DNA of 64,000 bases from an uncultured Lachnospiraceae bacterium (lineage in GTDB: Bacteria; Bacillota; Clostridia; Lachnospirales; Lachnospiraceae). The notes under the pieces are model-generated. The model ran no database searches. It had not been told where the DNA came from and saw nothing but the letters and a program-made list of their open reading frames with translations. The DNA lies in NCBI GenBank assembly GCA_910583615.1, contig CAJTXP010000007.1, forward strand, positions 1 to 64,000, in the 5' to 3' direction. Shown piece by piece: positions 34,851-42,505 of this stretch. The number at the start of each line of letters is the position of its first letter. Position 1 is the stretch's first letter. The translations under genes were made by a program, and so were the position numbers.

Positions 34851-36190
34851 TGGAACAGAGAACAGAGAAAAAATATATTATTCGGGGAGGAGCCTGTGTG
34901 CTGCTTCTGTTCATCCTGTGGATGATCGTCAGCGATACTTATAAAAAGCTTCCCTGGCGCCATGAGGATGTCATCCGGATCGGGGTGTTCAGCGACAGTT
35001 ACTGGGAGGTGCAGAATGGCTATTCGTATCAGATTCTGGATGATGCGATTGCGCAGTTTGAGGAAGAACATCCGGATGTCCGCATAGAATATGTAAGCGG
35101 TATTATAAAGTCAGATTATTCTGAGTGGCTGTCGGAAGAGATCATGAAAGGAACTGCTCCGGATGTCTTTTTTGTGCCTGGAGAGCATTTTAATGATTTT
35201 GCCGAGGCAGGAGCACTGAAAGACCTGACCCGTCTTATTGAAAACGACGAGGAATTTCTGCCTGAGAAATATTATGCATCTGCCTATGAATATGGGGCCT
35301 ATGAAGGGATACAGTATGCGCTGCCCTATGAATGTGCTCCAAAGCTGATGTTTGTGAACAAAAGTATTCTGACAGCGGAAGGAATCGGCCTTCCGGCAAA
35401 AGGGTGGACCTGGGAGGACTTCTACCTGATCTGCCAGAAGGTGACCCGGGATACGGATGGAAACGGGACTGTCGACCAGTTTGGAACGGTGGGTTATACA
35501 TGGGAAGATGCTTTTGATTCCAATGGCGTCTGCCTGTTTAACGAAAAAGGAACAGAATGTTATCTGACGGATAAAAAAGCGGGAACAGCGATTTCTTTTA
35601 TGGACCGGATGGAGGGACTGAACAATGGTTACAGCGTCACAAGCAAAGAGTTTGCTCTGGGAAATGTGGCGTTCCAGCCGATGCTGTTCTCAGAGTACCG
35701 TGCATATAAATCCTATCCATTGAGCATTAAAAAATATGCGGGATTTGAATGGGACTGTCTGACCATGCCGGCGGGGCCTGACGGGGAAAATATCTCCCGG
35801 CTGGATACTCTGACCATTGCCATGAGCGCGTCAACGGTCCACACCCGGCAGGCATGGGAATTTATGAAATTTCTGACCGGCGATGAAAGGATCCAGTCGG
35901 AAATTTTTGATTATTCAGAGGGAGTCTCTGTACTGAAGGAGGTTGTGGAGTCGGAAAAAACCCGAAAGTTTTTTCGGGAAAGCACGGATACCGGCGATGC
36001 CCTGAGCCTGCAGGTATTGAGTGAGGCGGTGGAGCGCGCAGTGGTGATTCCCGGATTTCATGATTATGACGAAGCGGTAGCGGAGGTGGACCGTGCAGTC
36101 CGGACGATTTTGGAAAGCAGTTCCAATATCAGTATGGAGACGATCATCCAGAACAGGAAGGTTAATACGTATTTGAAATCAAAACAGTAA
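34847..36190 (+). CDS. Membrane-anchored extracellular solute-binding protein (family 1)
   Basis: A 447-residue carbohydrate-binding protein of the MalE-like class. An uncleaved hydrophobic helix (about 12-30) follows a short charged N-terminus, and no lipobox is present. Typical features are AIAQFEEEHPDVRIEYVSG, APDVFFVPG, ALPYECAPKLMFVNK, GWTWEDFYLICQKV and AWEFMKFLTG. No ABC permease is linked. Overlap with the response regulator gene by 4 bp places it in the same signalling operon, so a second sensory subunit is more likely than a transport role. A calcium-like DTDGNGTVD loop is visible at about residue 203. Confidence 0.88.
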   Translation: MMEQRTEKKYIIRGGACVLLLFILWMIVSDTYKKLPWRHEDVIRIGVFSDSYWEVQNGYSYQILDDAIAQFEEEHPDVRIEYVSGIIKSDYSEWLSEEIMKGTAPDVFFVPGEHFNDFAEAGALKDLTRLIENDEEFLPEKYYASAYEYGAYEGIQYALPYECAPKLMFVNKSILTAEGIGLPAKGWTWEDFYLICQKVTRDTDGNGTVDQFGTVGYTWEDAFDSNGVCLFNEKGTECYLTDKKAGTAISFMDRMEGLNNGYSVTSKEFALGNVAFQPMLFSEYRAYKSYPLSIKKYAGFEWDCLTMPAGPDGENISRLDTLTIAMSASTVHTRQAWEFMKFLTGDERIQSEIFDYSEGVSVLKEVVESEKTRKFFRESTDTGDALSLQVLSEAVERAVVIPGFHDYDEAVAEVDRAVRTILESSSNISMETIIQNRKVNTYLKSKQ

Positions 36191-36209
36191 AAATGATGAC
36201 AAGTGACAA

Positions 36210-36231
36210 ATGTCATATGGACTTATGACAT
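36210..36231 (+). promoter_or_regulatory. Palindrome upstream of the PTS operon
   Basis: ATGTCATA-N6-TATGACAT is a perfect 8-6-8 inverted repeat, in a stretch where CATATG and TGACA words recur (36200-36241). It is a candidate binding site for the NarL-type regulator or part of an RNA switch with the terminator that follows. Confidence 0.45.
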
Positions 36232-36251
36232 ATGGCACATGGAAGGAGTGA

Positions 36252-36283
36252 CACATGTAAGATGAACATGTGCCGCTTTTTTT
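36252..36283 (+). terminator. Terminator between the signalling and PTS genes
   Basis: CACATGT (36252-36258) pairs with ACATGTG (36266-36272) ahead of a run of seven Ts (36277-36283). An upstream GGCACATG (36234-36241) can pair instead with CATGTGCC (36267-36274), an arrangement that would allow antitermination. Confidence 0.6.
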
Positions 36284-36335
36284 ATATACTGTAATCACAA
36301 CAAAACAAAACCACTCACGGAGGGAGGTACAAAGA

Positions 36336-36764
36336 ATGAAGTACATATTACTGGTGAGCCATGGGATGATGGCTCCGGGACTGCACAATGCACTGGGAAT
36401 GCTGGCAGGAGAAGGAAGAGAAGATATCCTTTCCACAAGCCTGAAGAACGGCATGGGAGCAGATGAATTTGCAGAAAATGTGCGTAAATGTGTATCGGCA
36501 GTAAAAGAGGATGATGAACTTCTGGTATTCGCAGACCTGATCGGAGGTTCTCCTTTGACGACAACGGCGGACGTGCTGGCATCGGAAGGGCTTCTGGATC
36601 GGACGAGGATGATCGGAGGAATGAACCTGCCGCTTGTTTTAAGCGCAGCGGTTACAAAAGACACCATGGATACAGGAGAGATGATCGACATGCTGATTCC
36701 GGAATCCAGGGAAATGCTGCAGGAATTTACCGTAGAGACAGGCGAATCCGAAGATGATATTTGA
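36336..36764 (+). CDS. Mannose-class PTS EIIA component
   Basis: A 142-residue EIIA-Man domain protein. His9 in LLVSHGMMAPG is the site that accepts phosphate from HPr. The segment LVFADLIGGSPLTTTADVLA is the conserved second active-site region. It passes phosphate to the IIB protein encoded next. ATG at 36336 follows GGAGGGAGG. First gene of a IIA-IIB-IIC-IID operon in which each domain is a separate protein. Substrate unknown; mannose-class systems transport hexoses, amino sugars or fructoselysine-type sugars. Confidence 0.93.
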   Translation: MKYILLVSHGMMAPGLHNALGMLAGEGREDILSTSLKNGMGADEFAENVRKCVSAVKEDDELLVFADLIGGSPLTTTADVLASEGLLDRTRMIGGMNLPLVLSAAVTKDTMDTGEMIDMLIPESREMLQEFTVETGESEDDI

Positions 36765-36842
36765 AATCAGAACTGAAAACGGTATCTGGCCGGACAGTAT
36801 GAACGGCGGATGCAGAATTTAAAACAGCAGGAGGAAAAGATT

Positions 36843-37337
36843 ATGGCAATTTCATTTATTCGCGTGGATGACAGAATGATTCACGGACAGACCTGTACCA
36901 GATGGGCGCTGGAGTATCCGTGCGACGGGCTGATCGCAGTCAACGATGCGGCGGCAAAGAACCCGGTGCTGAAATCGGCGTACAAGAGCGCCAGCGGCAA
37001 AAAGACGTTTGTCTGGGGCGTAGAGGAGTTCAAGGAGAAGACAGAGAAGGTTTTAAAGAGTAAGGATAATTACTTCCTGATCACCAAAAATCCCATCGAT
37101 ATGGAGAAGATCCTGGTAGGGCAGGGGCTCAAATGCGGCGTTGATACCGTGATCATCGGACCGTGCAACGACAGGCCCGGAACGACGAAGCTGGGCAATA
37201 ACCAGTCCATCACGCAGGAAGAGGCGCAGGCGCTTGAGAACATCATGAATGCAGGATTTGAAGTGGAATTTGCTCTGCTAAAAGAAGAAGCGATCGGCAA
37301 CTGGAAGAAATTCAGAGGACAGTTTGGATTTAACTAA
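36843..37337 (+). CDS. Mannose-class PTS EIIB component
   Basis: A 164-residue EIIB-Man/Sor protein. His14 in RVDDRMIHGQTCTRW is the phosphorylated histidine, typical of this class (other PTS classes use Cys). It transfers phosphate from IIA to the incoming sugar at IIC/IID. ATG at 36843 follows CAGGAGGAAAAG. Length is normal for stand-alone IIB proteins of this class. IIC starts 12 bp after its stop. Confidence 0.94.
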   Translation: MAISFIRVDDRMIHGQTCTRWALEYPCDGLIAVNDAAAKNPVLKSAYKSASGKKTFVWGVEEFKEKTEKVLKSKDNYFLITKNPIDMEKILVGQGLKCGVDTVIIGPCNDRPGTTKLGNNQSITQEEAQALENIMNAGFEVEFALLKEEAIGNWKKFRGQFGFN

Positions 37338-37349
37338 GGAGGGAACATT

Positions 37350-38192
37350 ATGGTAATCAGCTGGTTACAGGCAGCACTCATCGGCCTGTTTGCATGTTTG
37401 TCAAGTATGCCCGGCCTGGGCGGTACTTCAATCGGTAACTATACATTGGGAAGACCCCTGATCGGCGGTCTGGTCTGCGGTCTGATCCTTGGGGACCTGC
37501 AGACAGGTATCCTGGTCGGATGCGCCATGCAGGTCATCTACATCGCGCTGGTCACTCCGGGCGGAACCGTATCTGCGGATGTCCGTGCAGTCAGCTACAT
37601 CGGCATTCCGCTGGCAATGGTCGCTCTGAAGAGCTACGGACTGGACGCTTCTTCTGTGGAAGGCGCAGCGCTGGCAACTTCTTTCGGCGCCATGGTCGGT
37701 ACGCTTGGAACCGTGTTATTCTACGGAACTGCTACGATCAATCTGGCATGGCAGCATATTGGCTGGCAGGCAGTGGAGAAGAGAGACTATCACAAGCTGT
37801 ATCTGGTAGACATGGGTCTTCCGTGGATCTCCCATCTGCTCTGCTCTTTCATTCCGACCCTCATCATGTGCAAAATGGGAGCAAATGTGGTCGAGCTGAT
37901 CAAGACGACGCTTCCGATGGATGGGCTGGCAATGAAGACGCTGTTCACTGTTGGTTCTCTGCTTCCCTGCGTAGGTATTGCGATTCTGTTAAAGCAGATC
38001 GTAAAGCAGGTAACTGATTTTATCCCGTATCTGTTTGGATTTACTCTGGCGGCATCTCTGGGGATCAACCTGGTATCTGCAACGGTTATTGCAGGAATGT
38101 TTGCAGTGATCAACTACAAGATCAAGATGTTGTCTGTAAACAGGCCGGCGGTTGCGGGCGGTTACGATGAAGATGAAGAGGAGGATATCTGA
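37350..38192 (+). CDS. Mannose-class PTS EIIC component
   Basis: A 280-residue membrane protein with about seven to nine hydrophobic segments. The family region RPLIGGLVCGLILGDLQTGI is followed by GCAMQVIYIA and TPGGTVSADVRA. With IID it forms the sugar channel. The C-terminal tail is acidic (DEDEEEDI). ATG follows AAGGAGGGAA, and the next gene (IID) starts 1 bp after the stop. Confidence 0.94.
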   Translation: MVISWLQAALIGLFACLSSMPGLGGTSIGNYTLGRPLIGGLVCGLILGDLQTGILVGCAMQVIYIALVTPGGTVSADVRAVSYIGIPLAMVALKSYGLDASSVEGAALATSFGAMVGTLGTVLFYGTATINLAWQHIGWQAVEKRDYHKLYLVDMGLPWISHLLCSFIPTLIMCKMGANVVELIKTTLPMDGLAMKTLFTVGSLLPCVGIAILLKQIVKQVTDFIPYLFGFTLAASLGINLVSATVIAGMFAVINYKIKMLSVNRPAVAGGYDEDEEEDI

Positions 38193-38193
38193 T

Positions 38194-39027
38194 ATGGAAA
38201 AGAAATTATCAAAAAAAGCGCTTTCAAAGTCTTTCCATAACTGGTACTATGGGCACTTGACCTGTTTTTCTCAGGAGCATATGCAGACGTTTGGCTATCT
38301 GTGTTCCATGCTTCCTCTGGTGGAAGACTTGTATGATAACGAAGATGATAAGGCAAAAGCAATGAACACCTATACGGCGTTCTTCAATACAGAGCCTCAG
38401 CTTGGTACGGTGATCGTAGGTATCACGGCAGGTCTGGAAGAGGCGCGGGCAAACGGAGTGGACGATGTGGATGATGAGACCATCAACGGCCTTCGCGCCG
38501 GCCTGATGGGACCCATCGCAGGCATTGGCGACTCACTGGTAGTCGGCACGGTTATTCCGATTCTTCTGGGTATCGCCATGGGCATGTCTACCGGAGGTTC
38601 TCCCCTTGGCGCGATCTTCTATATCCTTGTATGGAACCTGTTTGCTTACTTTGGAATGAAATTCCTGTACTATAAAGGATACAGCCTTGGTACAAAAGCC
38701 GTGGAATTTCTGATCGGCGCACAGGGTGATGCGATCCGCGAATCCGTGTCCATCCTCGGCGGAATGGTCATCGGCGCCGTATCAGCCACCTGGGTCAGCG
38801 TCACGACATCGCTTCAGCTGGTCAATGATGCAGGCGAACCGTATCTGGTACTGCAGGATAAGTTAAATGACGTTTTCCCGGGACTGCTGACGGCGGTATT
38901 TGTAATCGTCTGCTGGTTCCTGATGGCGAAAAAGCAGATCTCACCGATCAAGGTCATGCTGCTTCTGGTAGTCGTGGCATTCCTTGGCGTACTGGTTGGA
39001 TTCTTTAATCCGGGACTTGCTTACTAA
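38194..39027 (+). CDS. Mannose-class PTS EIID component
   Basis: A 277-residue EIID protein. The cytoplasmic N-terminal half has the family pattern QTFGYLCSMLPLVEDLYDN, then TEPQLGTVIVGITAGLEEARANG (first 20 residues typical) and RAGLMGPIAGIGDSLVVGT. The C-terminal part has four or five helices. It is unique to mannose-class PTS and completes the transporter. ATG at 38194 lies behind GAGGAGG; a longer reading from 38152 overlaps IIC. Confidence 0.94.
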   Translation: MEKKLSKKALSKSFHNWYYGHLTCFSQEHMQTFGYLCSMLPLVEDLYDNEDDKAKAMNTYTAFFNTEPQLGTVIVGITAGLEEARANGVDDVDDETINGLRAGLMGPIAGIGDSLVVGTVIPILLGIAMGMSTGGSPLGAIFYILVWNLFAYFGMKFLYYKGYSLGTKAVEFLIGAQGDAIRESVSILGGMVIGAVSATWVSVTTSLQLVNDAGEPYLVLQDKLNDVFPGLLTAVFVIVCWFLMAKKQISPIKVMLLLVVVAFLGVLVGFFNPGLAY

Positions 39028-39096
39028 GATTTTCAGCTTATATGCGCAGGATCGGGGCCGTACTGGTCCTGCGCAGCTGTTTCAGGAGATGATATC

Positions 39097-39381
39097 ATGA
39101 ATGCTGTAGAGAGAAACCTATTATCGCAGGAGGCCGGGCTTCAGATGAAAGCGCTGGACAGAATCAACAGATGGAAGATGGCCGCGCTTTTTGTATCCGC
39201 AGTCGGCGTGGCACTGGTTTACGCAGGATTTGCAGGACTGCAGAAGAATTTTTTCATCGGCATTCCTGGTATCCTTTTGATTTTTGCCGGATTTGTCAGT
39301 GCGGCAGTGTTTAACCTCGGTCTGAAAAACGGAAGGCGCAATGTGGAAAAGATGCTGAATATTCTGGATGGAGAAAGATGA
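39097..39381 (+). CDS. Small two-helix membrane protein in the PTS operon
   Basis: A 94-residue protein of no recognised family. The N-terminal 25 residues are amphipathic (SQEAGLQMKALDRINR). Two hydrophobic segments (about 29-47 and 52-73) and a basic tail (KNGRRNVEKMLNIL) follow. ATG at 39097 is preceded by CAGGAG. It sits between IID and a HAD phosphatase gene that starts 1 bp after its stop, so it is part of the operon. It does not look like DUF956, the usual accessory protein of this PTS class. An accessory role for the PTS is inferred from position only. Confidence 0.75.
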   Translation: MNAVERNLLSQEAGLQMKALDRINRWKMAALFVSAVGVALVYAGFAGLQKNFFIGIPGILLIFAGFVSAAVFNLGLKNGRRNVEKMLNILDGER

Positions 39382-39382
39382 C

Positions 39383-40186
39383 ATGAAATATAAACTGATC
39401 TGTGTGGATGTGGACGGAACGCTGTTGAATGATGAAAAAAAGGTACCCGAGCTGGTGAAGGAAAGTCTGAAAAATGCATCCGGTATGGGGATACGGATCG
39501 CACTGGTGACTGGGAGGATGCCCGCGGGAGCGGATCTGGCAGAGCGGGAACTGTCGGTTCCCTGCATCAAAGTATGCAGTGCGGGAACCTATATCCTTCT
39601 GGGGGACCAGTGCATTCATACAGAGTACATGATTCCCAGGGTTATGCGGGAGATCTATACAGAGTTCGCTTTGAAAAACGGCCTTCCGCTCTGGATCTTC
39701 CAGGGCCGAAAATGGTACGTGACAGATATGGATACCTATGTGAAACAGGAGATTGAGATTATCCAGTATGAGCCGGAGATCGCAGATGTGGAGGCGCTGG
39801 CGCAGAGCTGGGAAGAAGAGGGCACCGGTCCCAACAAGCTTTTGATCGCCGGAGATCCGGAGACGGTCCGCCGGATCGAAGAAGAGATGAAGTGGATGGA
39901 TTTGCCGGAAGTCGATATGGCGCGTTCCTCCGAACATTATCTTGAGATCTTTCCAAAAGGCGTTACAAAAGGAGAAGCACTGGCAGCAGTTTGTGAAAAA
40001 CTTAACATAAGACTTGAGGAAACGATCGCTTTTGGAGATCAGGAACTGGATGTTCCGATGATCCAAAAAGCAGGGGTTGGCATTGCCATGGGAAATGCCA
40101 TTGAAGATGTAAAGGCAGCGGCCGACTATGTGACCCGGTCAAATAATGACTCGGGGATCGCATACGCATTGGAGCAGTACCTGTAA
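39383..40186 (+). CDS. Cof-type HAD hydrolase
   Basis: A 267-residue HAD phosphatase of subfamily IIB. Motif I is VDVDGTLLND, motif II VTGR, motif III the Lys in FPKGVTKGEAL, and motif IV AFGDQELDVPMIQKAG followed by GIAMGNAIEDVKAAADYV. The C2-type cap spans about 80-190. Such enzymes dephosphorylate sugar phosphates or related compounds. In this PTS operon it may act on the imported sugar phosphate or relieve sugar-phosphate stress. ATG at 39383 is favoured over 39368 by the GGAGAAAG spacing. Confidence 0.92.
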   Translation: MKYKLICVDVDGTLLNDEKKVPELVKESLKNASGMGIRIALVTGRMPAGADLAERELSVPCIKVCSAGTYILLGDQCIHTEYMIPRVMREIYTEFALKNGLPLWIFQGRKWYVTDMDTYVKQEIEIIQYEPEIADVEALAQSWEEEGTGPNKLLIAGDPETVRRIEEEMKWMDLPEVDMARSSEHYLEIFPKGVTKGEALAAVCEKLNIRLEETIAFGDQELDVPMIQKAGVGIAMGNAIEDVKAAADYVTRSNNDSGIAYALEQYL

Positions 40187-40208
40187 AAATTATAGCGAGG
40201 ACAGAGCA

Positions 40209-40469
40209 ATGGTAAAGTTTGGGTTTACAGTCAAAGACCCGGAAGGGCTTAGGACAGAATCAGCAGGGCGGATGGTAGAAGAAGCCATAAAGTGCAGCAG
40301 TAAGGTGACGATTCGAAAAGGAGAAAAAAGCGGCGATGCAAAGCTGATCTTTCATGTCCTGACGCTGTCGATCAAGGCAGGACAGGAAGTGGAGATCACG
40401 GTGGAAGGGGAGAAGGAGCGGGAAGAAGCCGTTGCATTGGAAAACTTTATAAAAGAACATATCGTATGA
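40209..40469 (+). CDS. HPr-like protein lacking both phosphorylation sites
   Basis: An 86-residue protein with the length and fold pattern of the PTS phosphocarrier HPr (FTVKDPEGL at the start, LTLSIKAGQEVEITVEGE later). The active-site His15 is Arg15 (GLRTESAG instead of GLHARPA), and regulatory Ser46 is Leu46. It therefore cannot accept phosphate at either known site. Bacillus Crh also lacks His15 but keeps Ser46, so this differs. Last gene of the mannose-class PTS operon, ahead of a strong terminator. A structural or inhibitory role on PTS or a regulator is inferred. Confidence 0.85.
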   Translation: MVKFGFTVKDPEGLRTESAGRMVEEAIKCSSKVTIRKGEKSGDAKLIFHVLTLSIKAGQEVEITVEGEKEREEAVALENFIKEHIV

Positions 40470-40483
40470 TGGACAAACGTATG

Positions 40484-40526
40484 AAAAGCCGAAGGTGTGA
40501 AGAGAATCAATACTTTCGGCTTTTTT
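40484..40526 (+). terminator. Terminator of the PTS operon
   Basis: AAAAGCCGAAG (40484-40494) pairs with CTTTCGGCTTTT (40513-40524) with one mismatch bulge and ends in six Ts. Confidence 0.85.
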
Positions 40527-40616
40527 GACGCAGTCAGTTTCCAAACCGGAGACGTGAGCTGGAAGAAAATTGGAAACAGTTCAGAAAATATGCTTTTAAT
40601 ATGAAAGAAACTGTAC

Positions 40617-40657
40617 TATAATTAGGTATAAATCCCAGTCAGGAGGCAATACTCCTG
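40617..40657 (+). promoter_or_regulatory. Candidate promoter and leader hairpin of the AI-2E-type permease gene
   Basis: TATAAT at 40617-40622 has only a weak -35 (TTTTAA, 40594-40599). The leader contains CAGGAG (40640-40645) paired with CTCCTG (40652-40657). Nothing else is seen in this 225-bp gap. Confidence 0.45.
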
Positions 40658-40694
40658 TTGGAAAATCTGTACATAAGAATGAGGCGAACACATT

Positions 40695-41933
40695 ATGGAA
40701 GAAAACTGGAAGGATTATTATCATAAAGGGCTGGCGGCTTTTCTGACAGTTGCCATGTGTATCCTGTTCTTTTTCCTGATCTTTCGTTTTGACCAGATCC
40801 GGACCTATGCGAAAATGATCATGAAGATACTGCGTCCCTTTGCATTCGGGGCGGTCATTGCCTATCTGCTCTCTCCGTTGTGCAATCACTTTGAACGCTA
40901 TCTGGCAAAAGCCGCAAAACTGGAAAAACGGCCGGAAGAAGCCGCAGGCAGATTAAAAAGGCTGTTTGCCGGTGTCAGTATTTTTGCGAGTCTGTTTCTG
41001 TTCTGTTTTGTGATCTATGTACTGGTAGCCATGGTGGTGTCGCAGGTATTCAGCAGCGTCAGGATGCTGGTGGAAGCGATGCCGGAATACATCCTGAAAG
41101 CAACCATATGGCTGGAAGATCTGGTCAAAGAAGATACTTTCATGATCAATTATGTGGAGCAGTATTCAGAGCAGATCCTGTATGGAATGCAGGATTTTGC
41201 CAGGACGCAGCTGCTTCCGAATATTAATGATATTATCAGCGGCGGCTCGATCAGCCTTTTGACTTTCCTGATGACGGCAAAAGATCTGGTCATCGGACTG
41301 ATCGTGGCGGTTTATTTTATGAACAGCCGAAGGCTTTTTGCCTGTCAGGCAAAAATGCTGGTTCATGCATTTTTTCCGCCGAGAGAACATCTGAAAGAGG
41401 ATCAGATGCAGCCTGCAGACTGGATTCTGAAAGAAGCAGATATCATTAATGATTATCTGGGCGGCTTTATCAAGGGAAAACTTCTGGATTCTCTGATTAT
41501 CGGACTGATCTGCATGGTGTTTACCAGTCTTGTGAATATGCCCTATGCCGTACTGGTGAGCGTCGTGATCGGTGTGACGAATATTATTCCGTTTTTCGGA
41601 CCGTTTATCGGAGCGATTCCCACTGCGGCGCTGATCCTTATGGTCAGTCCGGTCAAATGCATCTATTTTATTATCTTCATTCTGGTGCTTCAGCAGTTCG
41701 ACGGTAACATTCTTGGACCGAAGATCCTGGGCAATACGACGCATCTGAGCAGTTTCTGGGTATTGTTTGCGATTCTTTTATTCGGCGGACTTTTCGGAAT
41801 TGTCGGAATGGTGATCGGCGTGCCGGTATTCGCATTTTTCTACCAGCTTGTGAGGGAATGGGTGCTGGGCAGACTGAAAAAGCAGAGGCTGAAGAAAGAG
41901 AAGAAGGAGGCCGCAGAGAAAGCCTTCTTATAA
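40695..41933 (+). CDS. AI-2E family transporter (PerM-type)
   Basis: A 412-residue membrane protein of the AI-2E/UPF0118 family. Eight predicted helices are in a 2+1+5-like arrangement. Visible family signatures are RPFAFGAVIAYLLSPLCN near residue 45, GFIKGKLLDSLIIGLIC near 255 and NIIPFFGPFIGAIPTA near 296. QQFDGNILGPKILGNTTHLS near 335 is also typical. The C-terminus is highly basic. Members move varied compounds (autoinducer-2, sodium/proton exchange), so the substrate is unknown. It converges on pyrI, with a bidirectional terminator between. Confidence 0.92.
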   Translation: MEENWKDYYHKGLAAFLTVAMCILFFFLIFRFDQIRTYAKMIMKILRPFAFGAVIAYLLSPLCNHFERYLAKAAKLEKRPEEAAGRLKRLFAGVSIFASLFLFCFVIYVLVAMVVSQVFSSVRMLVEAMPEYILKATIWLEDLVKEDTFMINYVEQYSEQILYGMQDFARTQLLPNINDIISGGSISLLTFLMTAKDLVIGLIVAVYFMNSRRLFACQAKMLVHAFFPPREHLKEDQMQPADWILKEADIINDYLGGFIKGKLLDSLIIGLICMVFTSLVNMPYAVLVSVVIGVTNIIPFFGPFIGAIPTAALILMVSPVKCIYFIIFILVLQQFDGNILGPKILGNTTHLSSFWVLFAILLFGGLFGIVGMVIGVPVFAFFYQLVREWVLGRLKKQRLKKEKKEAAEKAFL

Positions 41934-41997
41934 AAAGATGCAAAATGCGTTCCTGCCTGCGTATCCGGCAACGCTGTGTGGATCGGAGCAGATAAAA

Positions 41998-42059
41998 AAG
42001 CGGCTCTGTCTGTCTCAGGCGGACCTTAAAGGTCCGAATGAGACAGACAAAAGCCGCTT
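41998..42059. terminator. Bidirectional terminator sharing the interspersed-element core
   Basis: AAGCGGCT-CTGTCTGTCTCA-GGCGGACCT pairs with AGGTCC-GAA-TGAGACAGAC-AA-AAGCCGCTT, with A/T runs on both sides. It serves the convergent permease and pyrI genes. The CTGTCTC, ATTCGGAC and CAGACA words also form the core of repeat copies A and C. Confidence 0.85.
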
Positions 42060-42070
42060 CTTTCTGCAAC

Positions 42071-42505
42071 TTATTTTTTCTTTCTGCGATATTTTTCTTC
42101 GCAGTATTTACAGCGGTAAACTTCTTTTCCGGGATCCGTCAGAACGAAGATGTGGTCAAGTTCCTGCTCGATGGAAGTGATACAGCGCGGGTTGTGGCAT
42201 CTTGCCACATTTTTAATCTCTTTTGGCAGAGAAAGACGCTTTTTCTCTACGATATGGTCATCCTTGATGATATTGACCGTAATGTTGTGGTCAATGAATC
42301 CCAGGGCGTTCAGATCAATGGCATCGATGGAACATTCAATCTTAATGATATCCTTTTTTCCCATCTTGCTGCTCCGGGCATTTTTAATAATGGCCACACA
42401 GCAGTCGAATTTGTCCAGATTCAGGTATTGATAGATCTCCATGCTCCGGCCGGCTTCAATATGGTCCAGCACAAAGCCTTCATTCAGTACGCCGATATTT
42501 AACAT
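42071..42505 (-). CDS. pyrI: Aspartate carbamoyltransferase regulatory subunit
   Basis: A 144-residue PyrI. The N-terminal allosteric domain binds nucleotides in the enterobacterial enzyme. The C-terminal zinc domain has four cysteines, Cys103, Cys108, Cys132 and Cys135 (CHNPRC and CKYC). It forms the regulated holoenzyme with PyrB in pyrimidine synthesis. The gene overlaps the pyrB end by 7 bp. Length is slightly below the E. coli form (153). Confidence 0.96.
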   Translation of the reverse strand: MLNIGVLNEGFVLDHIEAGRSMEIYQYLNLDKFDCCVAIIKNARSSKMGKKDIIKIECSIDAIDLNALGFIDHNITVNIIKDDHIVEKKRLSLPKEIKNVARCHNPRCITSIEQELDHIFVLTDPGKEVYRCKYCEEKYRRKKK

